Shown here: one piece after another, positions 10,079 to 20,709 of the stretch | Position numbering within the stretch: the first letter of the stretch is position 1 | Layout of the letters: each line of letters starts with the position of its first letter | Program-made: the position numbers and the translations under genes | Source of the DNA: Monarcha castaneiventris obscurior | Taxonomy: Eukaryota > Chordata > Aves > Passeriformes > Monarchidae | Direction of reading: 5' to 3' | DNA: 64,000 nt | NCBI GenBank assembly: GCA_026261815.1 | Contig: JAMPIT010000884.1 | Coordinates: 12,847,001-12,911,000, forward strand | Notes under the pieces: generated by a model | Told to the model about the DNA's origin: nothing | Databases searched by the model: none | The model's input: the letters and a program-made list of their open reading frames with translations, nothing else

Positions 10079-10725
10079 CGTACCATGTCTTAATTAGGTC
10101 TCTCTTGATAGGAGAGAATTCAAGAGTCCTTGTCAGAAGCTTGGGAGATGAACGGGACAGTCCAACATTCACTGCTTTTAGATAGTTATTTATTTAAGTC
10201 TTATCAGAGAGATAGCGGTACCAGCATAATGCAGACATAGCAAAAGCAGAAAATGCTAAGAGTGATGCAGTATCAAGATTTTACAGCTCTTTTAAAAGTA
10301 AATTATCCAATGAGAGGTTAAAACAAAAGGTATTTTTACTTTTCCACCAGTGTCCAGTAAATCACTTTGTCACATAGACAGGAACTGCAGAACTTTCTAT
10401 CCAATCATCCTAAACTACTTTTACCACAGAATATGGGGGACTAGAAGAAGGAGGAAGAAGGCCTGGAAACTACAATAATCCTCCATCTTTGAGTCCTCAC
10501 TGTTTATCTATTTACTATATTAACAAACCCAAAAACTCTAAATTTTTCACCCTGTGACAATCTTACATAATATTCTAGTACCTAGTTCACACTCGTGTAG
10601 GTTTTAATTCTTCCCAAAGGGTAGGCAATTTTCTCCATGGATAAAGGTCAAAAACAGTGTTGTCCAGAGGGGTTAAGTTCTTCGAAAAAGGCAGAGAAAT
10701 ATTCTCTGCACTCTGGATTCCCACA
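10079..10725 (-). repeat. 3' LTR of provirus C (outer end cut by A)
   Basis: Aligns with 16743-17393 with about a dozen differences by eye. The last few bases (TGACA in the other copy) are missing or shared with A's GCGACA end, which marks where A begins. Inner end ...CCCACA abuts the purine tract. Confidence 0.9.
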
Positions 10726-10737
10726 TATCCCCCCTCT
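10726..10737 (-). promoter_or_regulatory. Polypurine tract of provirus C
   Basis: Minus strand CAGAGGGGGGATA next to the TG of the 3' LTR; it primes plus-strand DNA synthesis and fixes the orientation. Confidence 0.8.
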
Positions 10738-10778
10738 GTTTGAACCGAAAACACTTCCTTGACAGCTTTGTCCATGGT

Positions 10779-11966
10779 TCATCTAGCACAGTGAAGTATA
10801 CATGGTACAAATACTAAAAGAATAACAACAACAATTAACACATAAAAACCTATCTTCAAAATTTTTCTCCATAAGGGTGTGAGATCAAACCAATTGAACA
10901 TATCATCCAACAAAGATCCACTTTCTTCTCCAAGTTTAGCTATCCCATCCTCTATTTGCCGTATACTTTCATGGATAGATTTCGAATGATCTGACAAATT
11001 CATACAACACATACCTTCAAATTCTTCACATCCATGTCCATGCGCTAAAAGAAGATAATCAGTTGCTGCTCTTTTTTGCAGAGTCGCTTGTCTCACACTT
11101 TGAACATCAGTTAACATATCGCTCAGTGCGAGAGAGACAGCATGAGAGTTCTTACTTAGCCAACAGCCTAATTGATCTAATTGTCTTAAGGCTACTCCTG
11201 CAGCAGCACCAGGTGAAAGGAGGGCTGCAGCATATCTTTGCCCAAAATTCCAAGCTGCAAGTTTGTCATTACAATCAGATGTATATTGCTCAGTAAATCT
11301 CTTTTCCTTATGCTTATGTTCTTCTATAAATTTTGCGCTAGGCGCTAGCAAGGAAAGCTTTCCAATGCTGCATGGACCGCCTTTGATGTTTGAGGGGATT
11401 GCAGGCCAAATTCTGTTCCCACAAATGAGGAACATCCCTCGTGGCAATTGCAGTGGAGCTTGGTTGGACGGTGTGTTCATTTCTACTGTTGAATTGCACC
11501 AAGATATTGCATTTCTATACATTTTGTAATTTGGAGTGACATCTGTCACTTTGTCTTTCTTTTGTTTCAAGCCTGGAGAACTGAATATTACACAAAACTG
11601 CATTTTTACTGAGCCAAGAATTTCCAGTTCCTGAGGTTCACGAGGAGCTTCAGGAAGGGATTTGGTCCAAACATCCCAACTTTCCACTGGATTCAAACTG
11701 AATCGTGAAAGCTGTAGCCGAACATGTTTGGAAGGCAGCCACTCGTCTGCTGGTAAACCAACCAAACATGTTGAGAATGGTTTCTTTTGCCTTGAGTGAG
11801 TTAGGCAGATGGTGTCTAGGCCTGATGCATTGGCCAGAGTCTCCCAGACATTTTCTTTTGGTTGTTTCACTGGGAAAACTGCATTGCTTAAGGCAATCAG
11901 TGAGATGATAAGGCTCAAGTGCAATACCTGATTGATCTTCATGTTTAACAGCTTTATCTCACACAA
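10779..11966 (-). CDS. env: Provirus C envelope, open 395-codon frame
   Basis: Envelope glycoprotein, open from first ATG (11966; a second in-frame ATG at 11942 gives a better signal peptide) to stop at 10779. Features: N-terminal hydrophobic signal (HLSLIISLIALSNA); a short surface subunit of about 220 residues with N-glycosylation sites (NASG, NSTV) and several Cys; a basic processing site HKHKEKR; an internal fusion-peptide-like segment flanked by Cys (LLSPGAAAGVALRQL, near residues 255-275); an immunosuppressive-type helix (LQKRAATDYLLLAHG) followed by CX6CC; and an anchor FYVLIVVVILLVFVPCI. A Cys-flanked internal fusion peptide is the alpharetrovirus pattern, although gag-pol is class II beta-like. 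It lies about 140 bases after pol. An open env beside dead gag and pol invites a test for co-option. Confidence 0.85.
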   Translation of the reverse strand: MCEIKLLNMKINQVLHLSLIISLIALSNAVFPVKQPKENVWETLANASGLDTICLTHSRQKKPFSTCLVGLPADEWLPSKHVRLQLSRFSLNPVESWDVWTKSLPEAPREPQELEILGSVKMQFCVIFSSPGLKQKKDKVTDVTPNYKMYRNAISWCNSTVEMNTPSNQAPLQLPRGMFLICGNRIWPAIPSNIKGGPCSIGKLSLLAPSAKFIEEHKHKEKRFTEQYTSDCNDKLAAWNFGQRYAAALLSPGAAAGVALRQLDQLGCWLSKNSHAVSLALSDMLTDVQSVRQATLQKRAATDYLLLAHGHGCEEFEGMCCMNLSDHSKSIHESIRQIEDGIAKLGEESGSLLDDMFNWFDLTPLWRKILKIGFYVLIVVVILLVFVPCILHCAR

Positions 11967-12109
11967 TAATCTCTGATCTGCAACACAACTTGTACAACAC
12001 TTTTACGTACAAAATTTACACTCTTAACTTTCCCACACTTTTGCATAAGACTCGGTCCACAGTTCTTGCACAGAAAGATGACTGATGTCTGTGGCATCAA
12101 CAGCAGCCT

Positions 12110-13276
12110 TTACACTGATTCACGTGTGCTGCTTGCTTCCTTGTTCCCGGAGTTGATTCCTACTTGTTTCTGGACTTGATAAGGTTTCACGTTTCTTGCT
12201 GGAATCCACTTCGGTCCTGCACCTGTTGAGACACAAGCATACCTTTTGCCCCAAGTTATTAACTGAAATGGACCCTTAATCTTTCTGGTCTCTAAATCTT
12301 TGATCAAGACTAAAGGATTTTCTCTCAATTTTGCCTGAGTACTATTTGAAAAATGCCTGATAATTGGTGGAGTGGGTTCTGCAAAGGAGCTATTCAAGAA
12401 GTTGAAAACATACAAAGCTTTGTTCAACCGCATCTGAGTCGTAGCCTCTGCTTCCCCCCTTTTCTGTCTATCCAAAAGGGATTTTAGGGTGTGGTGTGTT
12501 CTTTCAATGATGGCTTGTCCCGTAGAAGAATTAGGAATGCTAAATATGTGACGAACACCCCAATTTTTCAGAAATGTGTCAAGGGTTCCTCCTCTATAAG
12601 TTGGACCATTGTCTGTTTTAATTTATTGAGGCATGCCCAATGATGCAAATGCTTGCCAAAAATGCTGATATGCATGCTTTGTTGTTTCACCTGTGTGTAG
12701 GGAAGCAAAGACTGCACCTGAAAAAGTGTCTACAGAAAAATGAACATTTTTAAATCTCCCGAAAGATGGGTATTTTGTGACGTCTGTCTGCCATAACAGA
12801 AGGCTTTGCAATCCTCTAGGATTAACTGCTCCTGTGGGTACAGGGGGTTGCACAAGCTGACAGTTCAGACAAGCACTTACGATGGCCTTCTCTTGATCTT
12901 TAGAAATGTGAAATGTCTGCATCAGTGCTTGTGCGTTCTGATGAAAAAATGCATGACTCAGTTTTGCTTGCTCAAAAATGTTCTGCAAAGTGTTTGAAAT
13001 GACCATAGTCAATTTACCCGCTTGCCCGTTTCGTTCTGCCAAAAAGCCCAGAAGAGAGGAGTGCGCTCTGATGTGGGAAACAAAATATTTGTGTTTTCTC
13101 TGATCAAATAGTTTTTCCATACATACAAGATAAGAATACAGTTTCTCTTTATCAACTTCTTTCAAAAGTGATCCCTCTATTCTTTTGACTACATTTGCTA
13201 CGTAAGCTGAATCTTTAATTAAATTGAATGGTTCCTGAAACAAATGAAACACCTGAACAACTGCTGCTGATTCCAC
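12110..13276 (-). pseudogene. pol: Provirus C RNase H end and integrase
   Basis: From the right: RNase H motifs DSAYVANVV and HIRAHSSL...AERN, then the integrase zinc site (HAFFHQNAQ, CLNCQ), the core Asp in WQTDVTKY, VDTFSG, then a single stop at about 12622. The second core Asp (IKTDNGP) and the Glu-bearing STGQAIIERTH follow the stop in the same layout. The C-terminal domain is intact in ITWGKRYACVSTGAG (12110-12475). All three catalytic positions of the core are recognisable; the stop and further shifts destroy the frame. Confidence 0.85.
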
Positions 13277-13435
13277 AATTTGGGGTGAACCTTGTATTAT
13301 TTGAATATCTGATTCCCACTCTTATGTAGTTGCATTCTGCCATGTTATTACTGATCTATGTGTTCCCTGAACCATCAGTACATAATGTTACTCAGTCCAG
13401 TGGCACTTCGCTTATCATGGGATTTTCTCTGAAGC

Positions 13436-14677
13436 TTATTTTTGTTTGCAGCAGTTTGTGGCTTGGAAAATTGAGCAAGTACCTGAGTAACCTAACAATA
13501 CAACCTGCAAATCAGCATATTTCTGCATTGCCCAATCGAAAAATTTCTTTTTCAAAGGCAGATAAATTATCACAAAATCTTTGCTTGCCATTGTCAGCAG
13601 CCTTGTTCTAGCTCTGATTATAATTTGAGCTTCCATTTCTAAAGTTGTGAAAACTGTTTTAGGAGATCTGTAGGGTAGAAAAATCCACTCTAATATTAAC
13701 AAAGGATCTCGCTGTGAGGAGTCCCATTGAAATATGAGACCATACAGTTGCATATTTTCTCCTGACACTGCAAGGAAAAACGGTTGGCTCGTTAGAAAGC
13801 TATGTGCTTTTCTCTGTTGAAGAGCTTCAGTAATTTTTTTGAGAGCTTCTCGAGCTTCGGATGAGAGCGTTCTGGGCAAAATGATATTACAGTCTCCCCT
13901 CAAGAGGTTGAAAAGTCATGCAAGTTCATTATTCGTGATTCCCAAAGTTGGCCTGATCCAATTGATCTCTCCTAAAAGGTGCTGTAGGTCTTGCAAATTT
14001 TTAACTTGGGTTCGAACTTCTATTTTCTGTGGTGTTACTGTTTGCTTTGTAAGTCTCCATCCCAAATATTTCCATGGTGAAGTTTCTTGAATTTTTGAAG
14101 TGGAAACTTCCAATCCAGCTTTCTGAACTTCTGTAATCATGCTGTTGTGAGTTTCTTGCAGTTCTTGATGTGTTGACGCTGCAATAAGTAGATCATCCAT
14201 ATAATGAATGATCATTGCCTGTGGGTGTTTCTGTCCTGCTGGAGATAAGGCTCGCACCACAAACCTTCAAAAAATGGTTGGAGAATTTTTAAGATCTTGT
14301 GGAAGGACAACGCAATGATATCTTTGTAGAGGTTCTTGCCTGTTGATGCTTGATACGGAAAATGCGAATTGAGGATCATCCTCTGGATGAAGTGGGATGT
14401 TGAGGAAACAATCTTTGAGATTGATGATCACAAGTGGCTGATCTCTCGGAATCATCGAGAGAGATGGAAGTCCAAGTTGCAGTGGTCCCATTTCTCCAAT
14501 GACCTCATTAGTTTTCCTGAGGTCATGGAGCAATCTCCATGAACCGGAGGTTTCCTTGTGAATCACAAATACCGGAGAATTCCAGGGACTATTGGTTGGT
14601 TTTATGTGGCCTTTCTGCAATTGCTCTTTAACTAAATTCTTGAGGGCACTCAGTTTCTTCTCTTTTTTAGGGGCCAC
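13436..14677 (-). pseudogene. pol: Provirus C reverse transcriptase and RNase H start
   Basis: Three consecutive pieces. The first (14267-14677) has [17 protein letters not shown] and [13 protein letters not shown]; the first catalytic Asp position reads [14 protein letters not shown], with Asn where Asp is expected, and the grip motif reads LPQDLKNSP, with Asp for Gly. The second (13916-14260) keeps YMDDLLIAA. The third (13436-13903) is thumb/connection and the start of RNase H. A frameshift near 14265 and the two active-site changes mean the RT is inactive. Confidence 0.87.
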
Positions 14678-14747
14678 TGGTCAACCCTGACAGGATTGTC
14701 TGTCTTCCCAGTCAATTTCAAGGTGGTGAGTGCTGCAGTGACCCCTA

Positions 14748-15056
14748 TTAAAAATCCAGTTCTATTCTTGTTCCGCATTGTGGTAAGATGTCTCTTCCCC
14801 ATACTGTGATGGGCTTCTGCACAATGAAGGGAGGAATGATAGCTGTCTTTCCTCCTGGTCCTGAGACAATTACTGCATGCTCACTCTGCAGGCATAGGCT
14901 ATTTCCTCCAATACCTGAGAGGGAATTCAAAGGTGCTTTCAAGCGCCATGCTTTGGGCCAAAAAAGATTCGAGATGACTGTAACATCTGCACCAGTGTCC
15001 AACATGCCTTTGATTGAGATCGTCTTGACTCCACATGTCAAGTTGCAAATAATCAC
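14748..15056 (-). pseudogene. pro: Provirus C protease
   Basis: Retroviral aspartic protease with an intact active site LDTGADVTVI, a flap-region SGIGGNS and the C-terminal VWGRDIL motif. It directly follows the dUTPase-like frame and precedes RT. About 100 residues is the normal size. The domain looks intact, but a stop or shift separates it from its neighbours, so it would not be made as part of a polyprotein. Confidence 0.85.
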
Positions 15057-15059
15057 AGA

Positions 15060-15458
15060 TCAATCACGACCTATCTGTGTCACCCAACTGGCATGAATGT
15101 CCACATCTTCAATGCCAGATGAAGCCTGTTGATCGGTCACTGGCATGATCTGTTCTGTGGCATGAGATGGTAAAGAGATAGCTTTGGCTATTGGAGTATT
15201 TTCTGGAATGACCAACGGAGGACGTAGAGGCTGAGCCAAAACTGTTAGCTCTTCATTAAGATCTGCTGCAACAATTGATGGATAAACAACGAGCCCTAGA
15301 ATACTACATCTATCCTTGCCTACAATTAAAAAATCTTGCCTCTTCCATGATGTTCCAGTGACTCTTGTAGGTATCACTGCATGATCTTTATTCATAAAAC
15401 ATACTAATTTGGAGGCTGCCAATTCGCATTGCGCCCCTGGTGGCGCACACGCTGCCAA
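15060..15458 (-). pseudogene. Provirus C dUTPase-like domain
   Basis: Shows the trimeric dUTPase layout in degraded form: AQCELAASKLVCF at the start, AVIPTRVTG, DRCSILGLVVYPSIV and a final IPENTPIAKAISL. dUTPase hydrolyses dUTP and limits uracil in viral DNA; in betaretroviruses it sits upstream of protease. The Ser/Gly-rich and Tyr motifs needed for activity are not convincingly present. Confidence 0.65.
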
Positions 15459-15471
15459 ATACGCAACAGAA

Positions 15472-16509
15472 CTAGAAGCAGCAAGCGCCGAACTGTCCTC
15501 TGTTGCCGGGGTAACTATGGAATTTGCAGGTGGGGGGGTTATGGCTCATGGCGCAGATGTGGAAGCTGCTCCAAACACGGAAGTGGAGCAGCGTTGGAAG
15601 CGGCGAGGCTGATGACATCAAAAGCAGGTGCCACGGTTGCCGCCAGCCGGTCCGCGCCATGCGATTCAAATGTGGAAGTGATCGCGGACCCGGGCTGGGA
15701 GGGGGCAGGAGGGATAGAAACACACCCCGAAACTGACTCTGGATGCACGCATAACCCGCTTGATGGGAGTACCCCAGATTCAGAAGGTAAGGATCACCCC
15801 TCGGTTTTGTGACCGGTGTTTCGGGCACAGCCAAAACCATGCCTTTCATGGCAAATTCCACTTGTTGGGAGGTGGCCGGGGCCCCCTCATCCCCTCCCTT
15901 GGGCATGTGCGGTGAAAAAGGGCTTGTAAGCCCCTTACCAAACTCTCCTTCCTGACCAATTAAGAGTTGGAACTTTGGTTCCGGCAAAACACGCTGTCCC
16001 ATCTCTGTAATGGTCACGCCTCCACCGCCTGCTGCCTGCCATGCTAGCAGGCATGAATCATCATCTTTGGCAAGAATTTTGGGGGTTTGGAGTGGAGTGT
16101 GGGCTCCCGCACTTGTCTCTGGGGCTGGCGAAGCTGCTAGCGAGGCTTTAAAATCTCCCACTGCGGTTGCGGAATGCTGTGTGGTCCCTATGGGAGCTTC
16201 TGCATGCCGTGCAGTAGAAACAGGAGGTTCTGACCACATAAGCACCTCATAAATCACACGCGCCGGTGATAGCAATAGGAGAGCCAAGTCATCCTTTCTT
16301 AGAGTTGCCAAATGGTACAGAACAGTGTTAACACTCTCCCAAAAGGATGAAAGATACAAATCTCCCACTGCAGCCTGGGGAAATTCCTTCCTCACCCAGG
16401 AGAGCAAATTTTGTAATTCCTTTGTAGATATCGATAATGGATGCTTACGAGCTAGAGTCTTAAAGCTATCAATTACGTCCGTCTCCATTTTTGACATAGC
16501 CGCGCCCAT
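15472..16509 (-). pseudogene. gag: Provirus C gag: matrix and linker, capsid missing
   Basis: ATG at 16509 in an MGAAMSK myristoylation context begins a matrix domain (FKTLARKHPLSISTKELQNL, WVRKEFPQAAVGDLY), then an Ala/Pro-rich linker. The frame decays toward 15472 and the dUTPase-like domain follows at once. No major homology region and no zinc knuckle are visible, so capsid and nucleocapsid have been lost. The open frame extends upstream to 16731 through the leader, without meaning. Confidence 0.8.
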
Positions 16510-16722
16510 GACTGCCTTTGGGTCTTGTTTTGGACAGCTTACCAGAGCATAGGTGGAGTCTACCGGTCTTTGAAGTCCTGGTCTGTGTTCTGTCCAGCAG
16601 CCACAGTCTCTACTGCCACCTGTGCACCTGACGGCAGAAGTCGCCTGGAGATTCAAAGCTGACCTCGAGGTTTTTAGTTTTGTTGCTGTCCAAGATTTTC
16701 TGGCACCTTTTACCTCCGTGAG

Positions 16723-16740
16723 AGTGAACACGGGGCACCA
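16723..16740 (-). other. Primer-binding site of C, tRNA-Met-like
   Basis: Minus strand begins TGGTGCCCCGTGT, matching the first 13 bases complementary to elongator tRNA-Met as I know it; the next five differ. It lies two bases inside the 5' LTR. Confidence 0.6.
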
Positions 16741-16742
16741 TC

Positions 16743-17393
16743 TGACACATACCGTGTCTTAATTAGGTCTCTCTTGATAGGAGAGAATTCAAGAGTCCTT
16801 GTCAGAAGCTTGGGAGATGAACGGGACAGTCTAACATTCACTGCTTTTAGATAGTTATTTATTTAAGTCTTATCAGAGAGATAGCGGTACCAGCATAATG
16901 CAGACATAGCAAAAGCAGAAAATGCTAAGAGTGATGCAGTATCAAGATTTTACAGCTCTTTTAAAAGTAAATTATCCAATGAGAGGTTAAAACAAAAGGT
17001 ATTTTACTTTTCCACCAGTGTCCAGTAAATCACTTTGTCACATAGACAGGAACTGCAGAACTTTCTATCCAATCATCCTAAACTACTTTTACCACAGAAT
17101 ATGGGGGACTAGAAGAAGGAGGAAGAAGGCCTGGAAACTACAATAATCCTCCATCTTTGAGTCCTCACTGTTTATCTATTTACTATATTAACAAACCCAA
17201 AAACTCTAAATTTTTCACCCTGTGACAATCTTACATAATATTCTAGTACCTAGTTCACACTCGTGTAGGTTTCAATTCTTCCCAAAGGGTAGGCAATTTT
17301 CTCCATGGATAAAGGTCAAAAACAGTGTTGTCCAGAGGGGTTAAATTCTTCAAAATAGGCAGGGAAATATTCTCTGCACTCTGGATTCCTGCA
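16743..17393 (-). repeat. 5' LTR of provirus C
   Basis: 651 bases, plus-strand TGACACATACC...ATTCCTGCA. The minus strand carries AATAAA in a TTAAATAAATAAC context. The right flank (TCTGGA, 17394-17399) belongs to D's capsid gene and should be C's duplication; the partner copy is predicted left of the window. Confidence 0.9.
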
Positions 17394-18639
17394 TCTGGAA
17401 TCTGCTGCAGTGCCACAATAGAAAGGTGGGTAATGAGGTCATAAATATCACGTGGATAGTCTGTGTGTGTGATCTGGCATGCGCAAATGCACCATCACCA
17501 GTTAACTGAAGAACAAGCACAGGAGGATTCCTTTGCTGCAGATGCCTTGCCTGAGCCATGCAGGACTCTCAGTAATCCAAGAACCAAACCATATACTGTG
17601 TCATAGTTAAGATCATTTTCATTATGTTCATCCAATAAGCAGGAATAAGAACATAAGCAGCACTTATGTTCTCTAAGTAAGCAATGAGATGTTCAGTAGA
17701 TACCCCACTCCCCTGCACTATTCTCCGCAGTTCTTTTACAACAGAGTAACCTGTGTTTTTGTAAGCTGCTGGTCGACCTTATTCATAGACTCAGTACGCA
17801 GTAATAAATGAGGGGGCCCAGTCTGATTCCCTCTAGGGTATAGCTGTACTGCTTGGGCATTTAAGGGTACCGGGTCTGAAGGACAGGGCGATTCAGGATA
17901 GCTACCCAAAGTAATGATCTCCCCTGGGGGTGCCATAGCCACAGACCCGGCCAGGGGCTCCTGGGAAGTGCTAGGTAGGGAAGTTGTATTGCCGAGGGGC
18001 CTGAGAGGGGGCAGGGGAGCTACAGCATTCCAGAAGCCCAGCAAGGGTGGGGGGTTACAAAGAGCCAGGGGGACATCCATGCCCAAGGGGCCAGTACTGG
18101 CCAAGGGGGCTGCCATAAGTGAAGCAGCTGGGGGGGGTTGTGTTGGGGGGGGCAGGTGGTGAAGAAGGTACTGTGGGTGGAGTAGGCAGCGCAGAAGCGG
18201 CAATGGTGGGGGCAGCCAGTGGAGGAGCTGTAGCACTCGGGAGAGCCTCCGATGTCATGGAGGCAGCATGCAAAGAGGCCTCACCATGGGAAGCAGTCGC
18301 CGGCAGAGCCGGTGGTCTGGGGGAGGCAGCGTCCAAGGGCAGCTGAGAATGCGAATCAACGTGAGTATCTGTAAGAGTTGCTATAATAATTCCCCAGGTT
18401 GTGAAATGCCTGGACGCAGATGCATCGCCAGCGTTCACAATTTCGAAACGTTTGTGTCGTACAACCTGCCAGGCATCTAGCTGAAAAATATTGGTTAAGA
18501 GGACATCTTTTACATGTGTGGAAATCCAATGCAGCAAAGCAAGTAATTTAGCATCAGGAATGTCTCTGTTCTGCTGTTTTAACAGCCACTGTAAATTGTC
18601 TAGGGTCTGCTTTTGCTCAACTGACAGTTTTGCCCCCAT
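17394..18639 (-). pseudogene. gag: Element D gag (matrix to capsid N-terminus)
   Basis: ATG at 18639 begins MGAKLSVEQKQTLDNL, a myristoylation-type matrix start. Matrix helices follow (LLALLHWISTHVKDVLL, FQLDAWQVVRHK), then a long Pro/Ala/Thr-rich linker (frame switch near 18060-18230). Beyond about 17740 a capsid-like helical stretch appears, containing VVKELRRIVQGSG and a Trp/Met-rich helix, up to the border with C at 17394. The start context and spacing from the primer site (about 240 bases) fit gag. The frameshift and C insertion make it non-functional. Confidence 0.78.
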
Positions 18640-18880
18640 GATCTACCCCACTGCTCACCTTAAAGTGATGAATGCATGCGCTGAGATGTAGTAAGGTGAA
18701 GGTGAGGGTCGCTTGGGGTGGCTGGGTCTGCCGCCTGAGTCCTCTGTCAGAATGTGCTGCCTGGGGCTCCTGCCGGGGTCCTTTGCCTGGGTTTGCTGCT
18801 GGGATCTGCTGCCTGGGGCTGCTCCTGGGGTCCACGGGCTTCAGTCTTGGCCGTGGTCCACTCTTCACTGTAGGTCGATC

Positions 18881-18898
18881 TTCCGTGTTTGGGCGCCA
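18881..18898 (-). other. Primer-binding site of D, tRNA-Lys-like
   Basis: Minus strand TGGCGCCCAAACACGGAA resembles the tRNA-Lys3 complement with a few mismatches, two bases inside the LTR. Confidence 0.65.
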
Positions 18899-18900
18899 GC

Positions 18901-19209
18901 TGTGGGTGAGGGTCCGTAGTGATGTAGAGTCCCCCAGGCAGGTGCAAAGGAGAGCCACTTTATTGCAAAAACCGGCCTTTTTAAGCAGTTAGCCGGTTAT
19001 CAGTTACATAGTTTTAACGCATAACAAACATAATTCAACCAACCACCATACACCATGATGTGAATGCGATGGTTATATAACATGTTTTTCTACCCCCTAA
19101 TTCAGCTATGTCTCTTGCCCACAGTGCTCTTCTATTTAGCCAAAGCAAAAGGCTTGAGCCATGACTTTACAAAGCCTTCCCTTTATAAAAGCTTTACTTA
19201 TCAGTAACA
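18901..19209 (-). repeat. 5' LTR of element D
   Basis: Plus-strand TGTGGGTGAGG...CAGTAACA. The minus strand has TTTATAAAG and TTATATAA boxes and CAATAAAGTGG as polyadenylation signal. The right boundary is set where E's integrase frame (RYLI...) begins; an alternative end at 19203 cannot be excluded. Confidence 0.75.
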
Positions 19210-19817
19210 ATTAGATATCTCTGTAAATCAAGTTTCCCCCTCATATGAATTTCTCCTGGAACATGCAGAATTTGGTATGGCCTGCCATACAGTATTTCAT
19301 AGGGACTGATGTTACCCCTATGCCTCGGTTGTATGCGGATCCTCAGTAAAGCTATAGGCAAGGCCTGAACCCATGTCATGGATGTCTCTTGACAAATTTT
19401 GCTAATTTGTGTTTTAAGGGTTCTATTCATACGTTCAGCTTTACCACTTGTTTGGGATCTGTAAGGTGTATGCAGATCCCAAGTAATTCCCAAATTACAA
19501 CTAACTTCTTTAACCACTGTTGTGGCAAAATGTGATCCCATGTCTAATGACATCCCCGAAGGAACCCTGCAACTTGGAATTATATGATTGAGCAAAGCTT
19601 TCACCACCTCCTTGGCTGTGTTAGTGCGACAGGGGTAAGCTTCAGGCCATCTGCTGAAAGTGACAACTAATACCAGTTTGTATCTGTATCCCTCTTTGCA
19701 TGGTAACTCAGCAAAATCTAATTGCCAGTAATGTCCAGGAAGATCCCCTACCTTTGTTATTCCTAACACAACTCTTTTCCTCATATCAGGATTGATTGTT
19801 TTTCCAGCAGATTTCAT
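19210..19817 (-). pseudogene. pol: Element E integrase core and C-terminal part
   Basis: Gamma-like integrase. Core Asp in HYWQLDFAEL, second Asp in SLDMGSHF, Glu in KAERMNRTLK, then ISPYEILYGRPYQ typical of class I integrases. The frame is open from 19817 until its last codons enter D's LTR (RYLI is the last E sequence). The upstream zinc-binding region lies in the overlapping previous frame and is degraded. Confidence 0.87.
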
Positions 19818-20709
19818 GTTTGCTTACTACAGATTGTACAATATTAATCATTCCCTTTCCTATGGCTACCTTTTCTAGATGTTTCAAAAAATTTTCAATC
19901 CCAAAATGTGTGCTTTCATGGTTTCTTTGAGCTAGCTCCCAGAGGATCAGGGGTGGGACTACAACCTGGTTCTCTGCTGTAACAGCCCATCCATTTTCTG
20001 TGATCTTAGCCTCAAGGAACTTAATGAACTTGTAGTCTGCCTGATAATACCTTGGGGTAAACCCTGACAGATCAATCTCTTTTTGTGGTATCACTGTGAG
20101 AATACCTTTTTCTGCGATTCCTCTTGCTGCTTCATCAGCAAAGTGATTTTCCAGTTCTGGAGTGGTTTTCCCTTTTTGGTGACCCCTACTGATGATAGCT
20201 ACTTCTGTTGGTTTTCTGATGCTCTCCAAGAGGGCAAGGATCTGTTCAGCATGTTTGATTTCATTACTTTGAGCGTTCAACAGCCCTCTCTCCTTCCAGA
20301 TGGCTCTGTGGGCATGGAGAACACTAAATGCACATTTATAGTCAGTCCATATATTTATCTTCTTTCCTTTGCTCAGGTCTAGGGCCCTTGTAAGTGCAAT
20401 CAGTTCAGCTTTCTGCGATGACACATCTGCTGGCAGGGCCTTTGCCTTGATCACCGTGTCTTGGGTTGTTACTGCATGACCTGTCATTCGCTTACCATTT
20501 CTCATGAAGCTGCTCTCATCCATAAATAGCTCCCAATCTGGATTTTCTAGGCGCACATCCTTCAGGTCTGGTCTGCTGGAATAGACCTCCTCAGTTGTCT
20601 GCAAACAGTCGTGCTCAGGCACATCATCAATTAAGGTGAAGGACAGAAATATGGCAGGGTTAACAACTGAAGTTGTTTTCAGGATAACATCCTGTTCCAA
20701 CAACAACAA
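19786..20709 (-). pseudogene. pol: Element E RNase H and integrase N-terminus
   Basis: RNase H removes RNA from RNA:DNA hybrids. Motifs in order: LFMDESSFM (first Asp), KAELIALTRAL (Glu), NIWTDYKCAF (Asp), HFADEAARG (last Asp). A linker follows with ESTHFGIENFLKH and a decayed zinc site. The frame is open for about 300 codons. The usual Asp-Gly-Ser/Asp-Ser contexts have changed to DES and DY, so activity is doubtful. Confidence 0.86.

Larger units (their letters stand above)
10079..17393 (-). mobile_element. Provirus C, class II ERV with alpharetrovirus-like env
   Basis: Two LTRs about 98% alike by eye, a tRNA-Met-type primer site, gag (no capsid), dUTPase-like, protease, RT, RNase H, integrase, env and purine tract. 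The bases flanking the two LTRs differ. The simplest reason is that A inserted about five bases inside the outer end of C's left LTR, so C's own left flank is beyond A; the right flank is D's capsid gene. Pol carries several stops and active-site changes; env is open. Confidence 0.9.
17394..19209 (-). mobile_element. Element D, class II ERV (5' end)
   Basis: 5' LTR (18901-19209), tRNA-Lys-like primer site and gag to the capsid region, where C interrupts it. D's right LTR end abuts E's integrase end, so D is read as an insertion into E. D's remaining genes and 3' LTR are outside the window. Confidence 0.78.

Noticed and set aside
10074..17399. Provirus C as a recombinant or translocated element, because its two flanks differ
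   Set aside because: A's LTR has a perfect terminal inverted repeat ending at 10078, so A more simply inserted near the end of C's 3' LTR and hides C's left flank.
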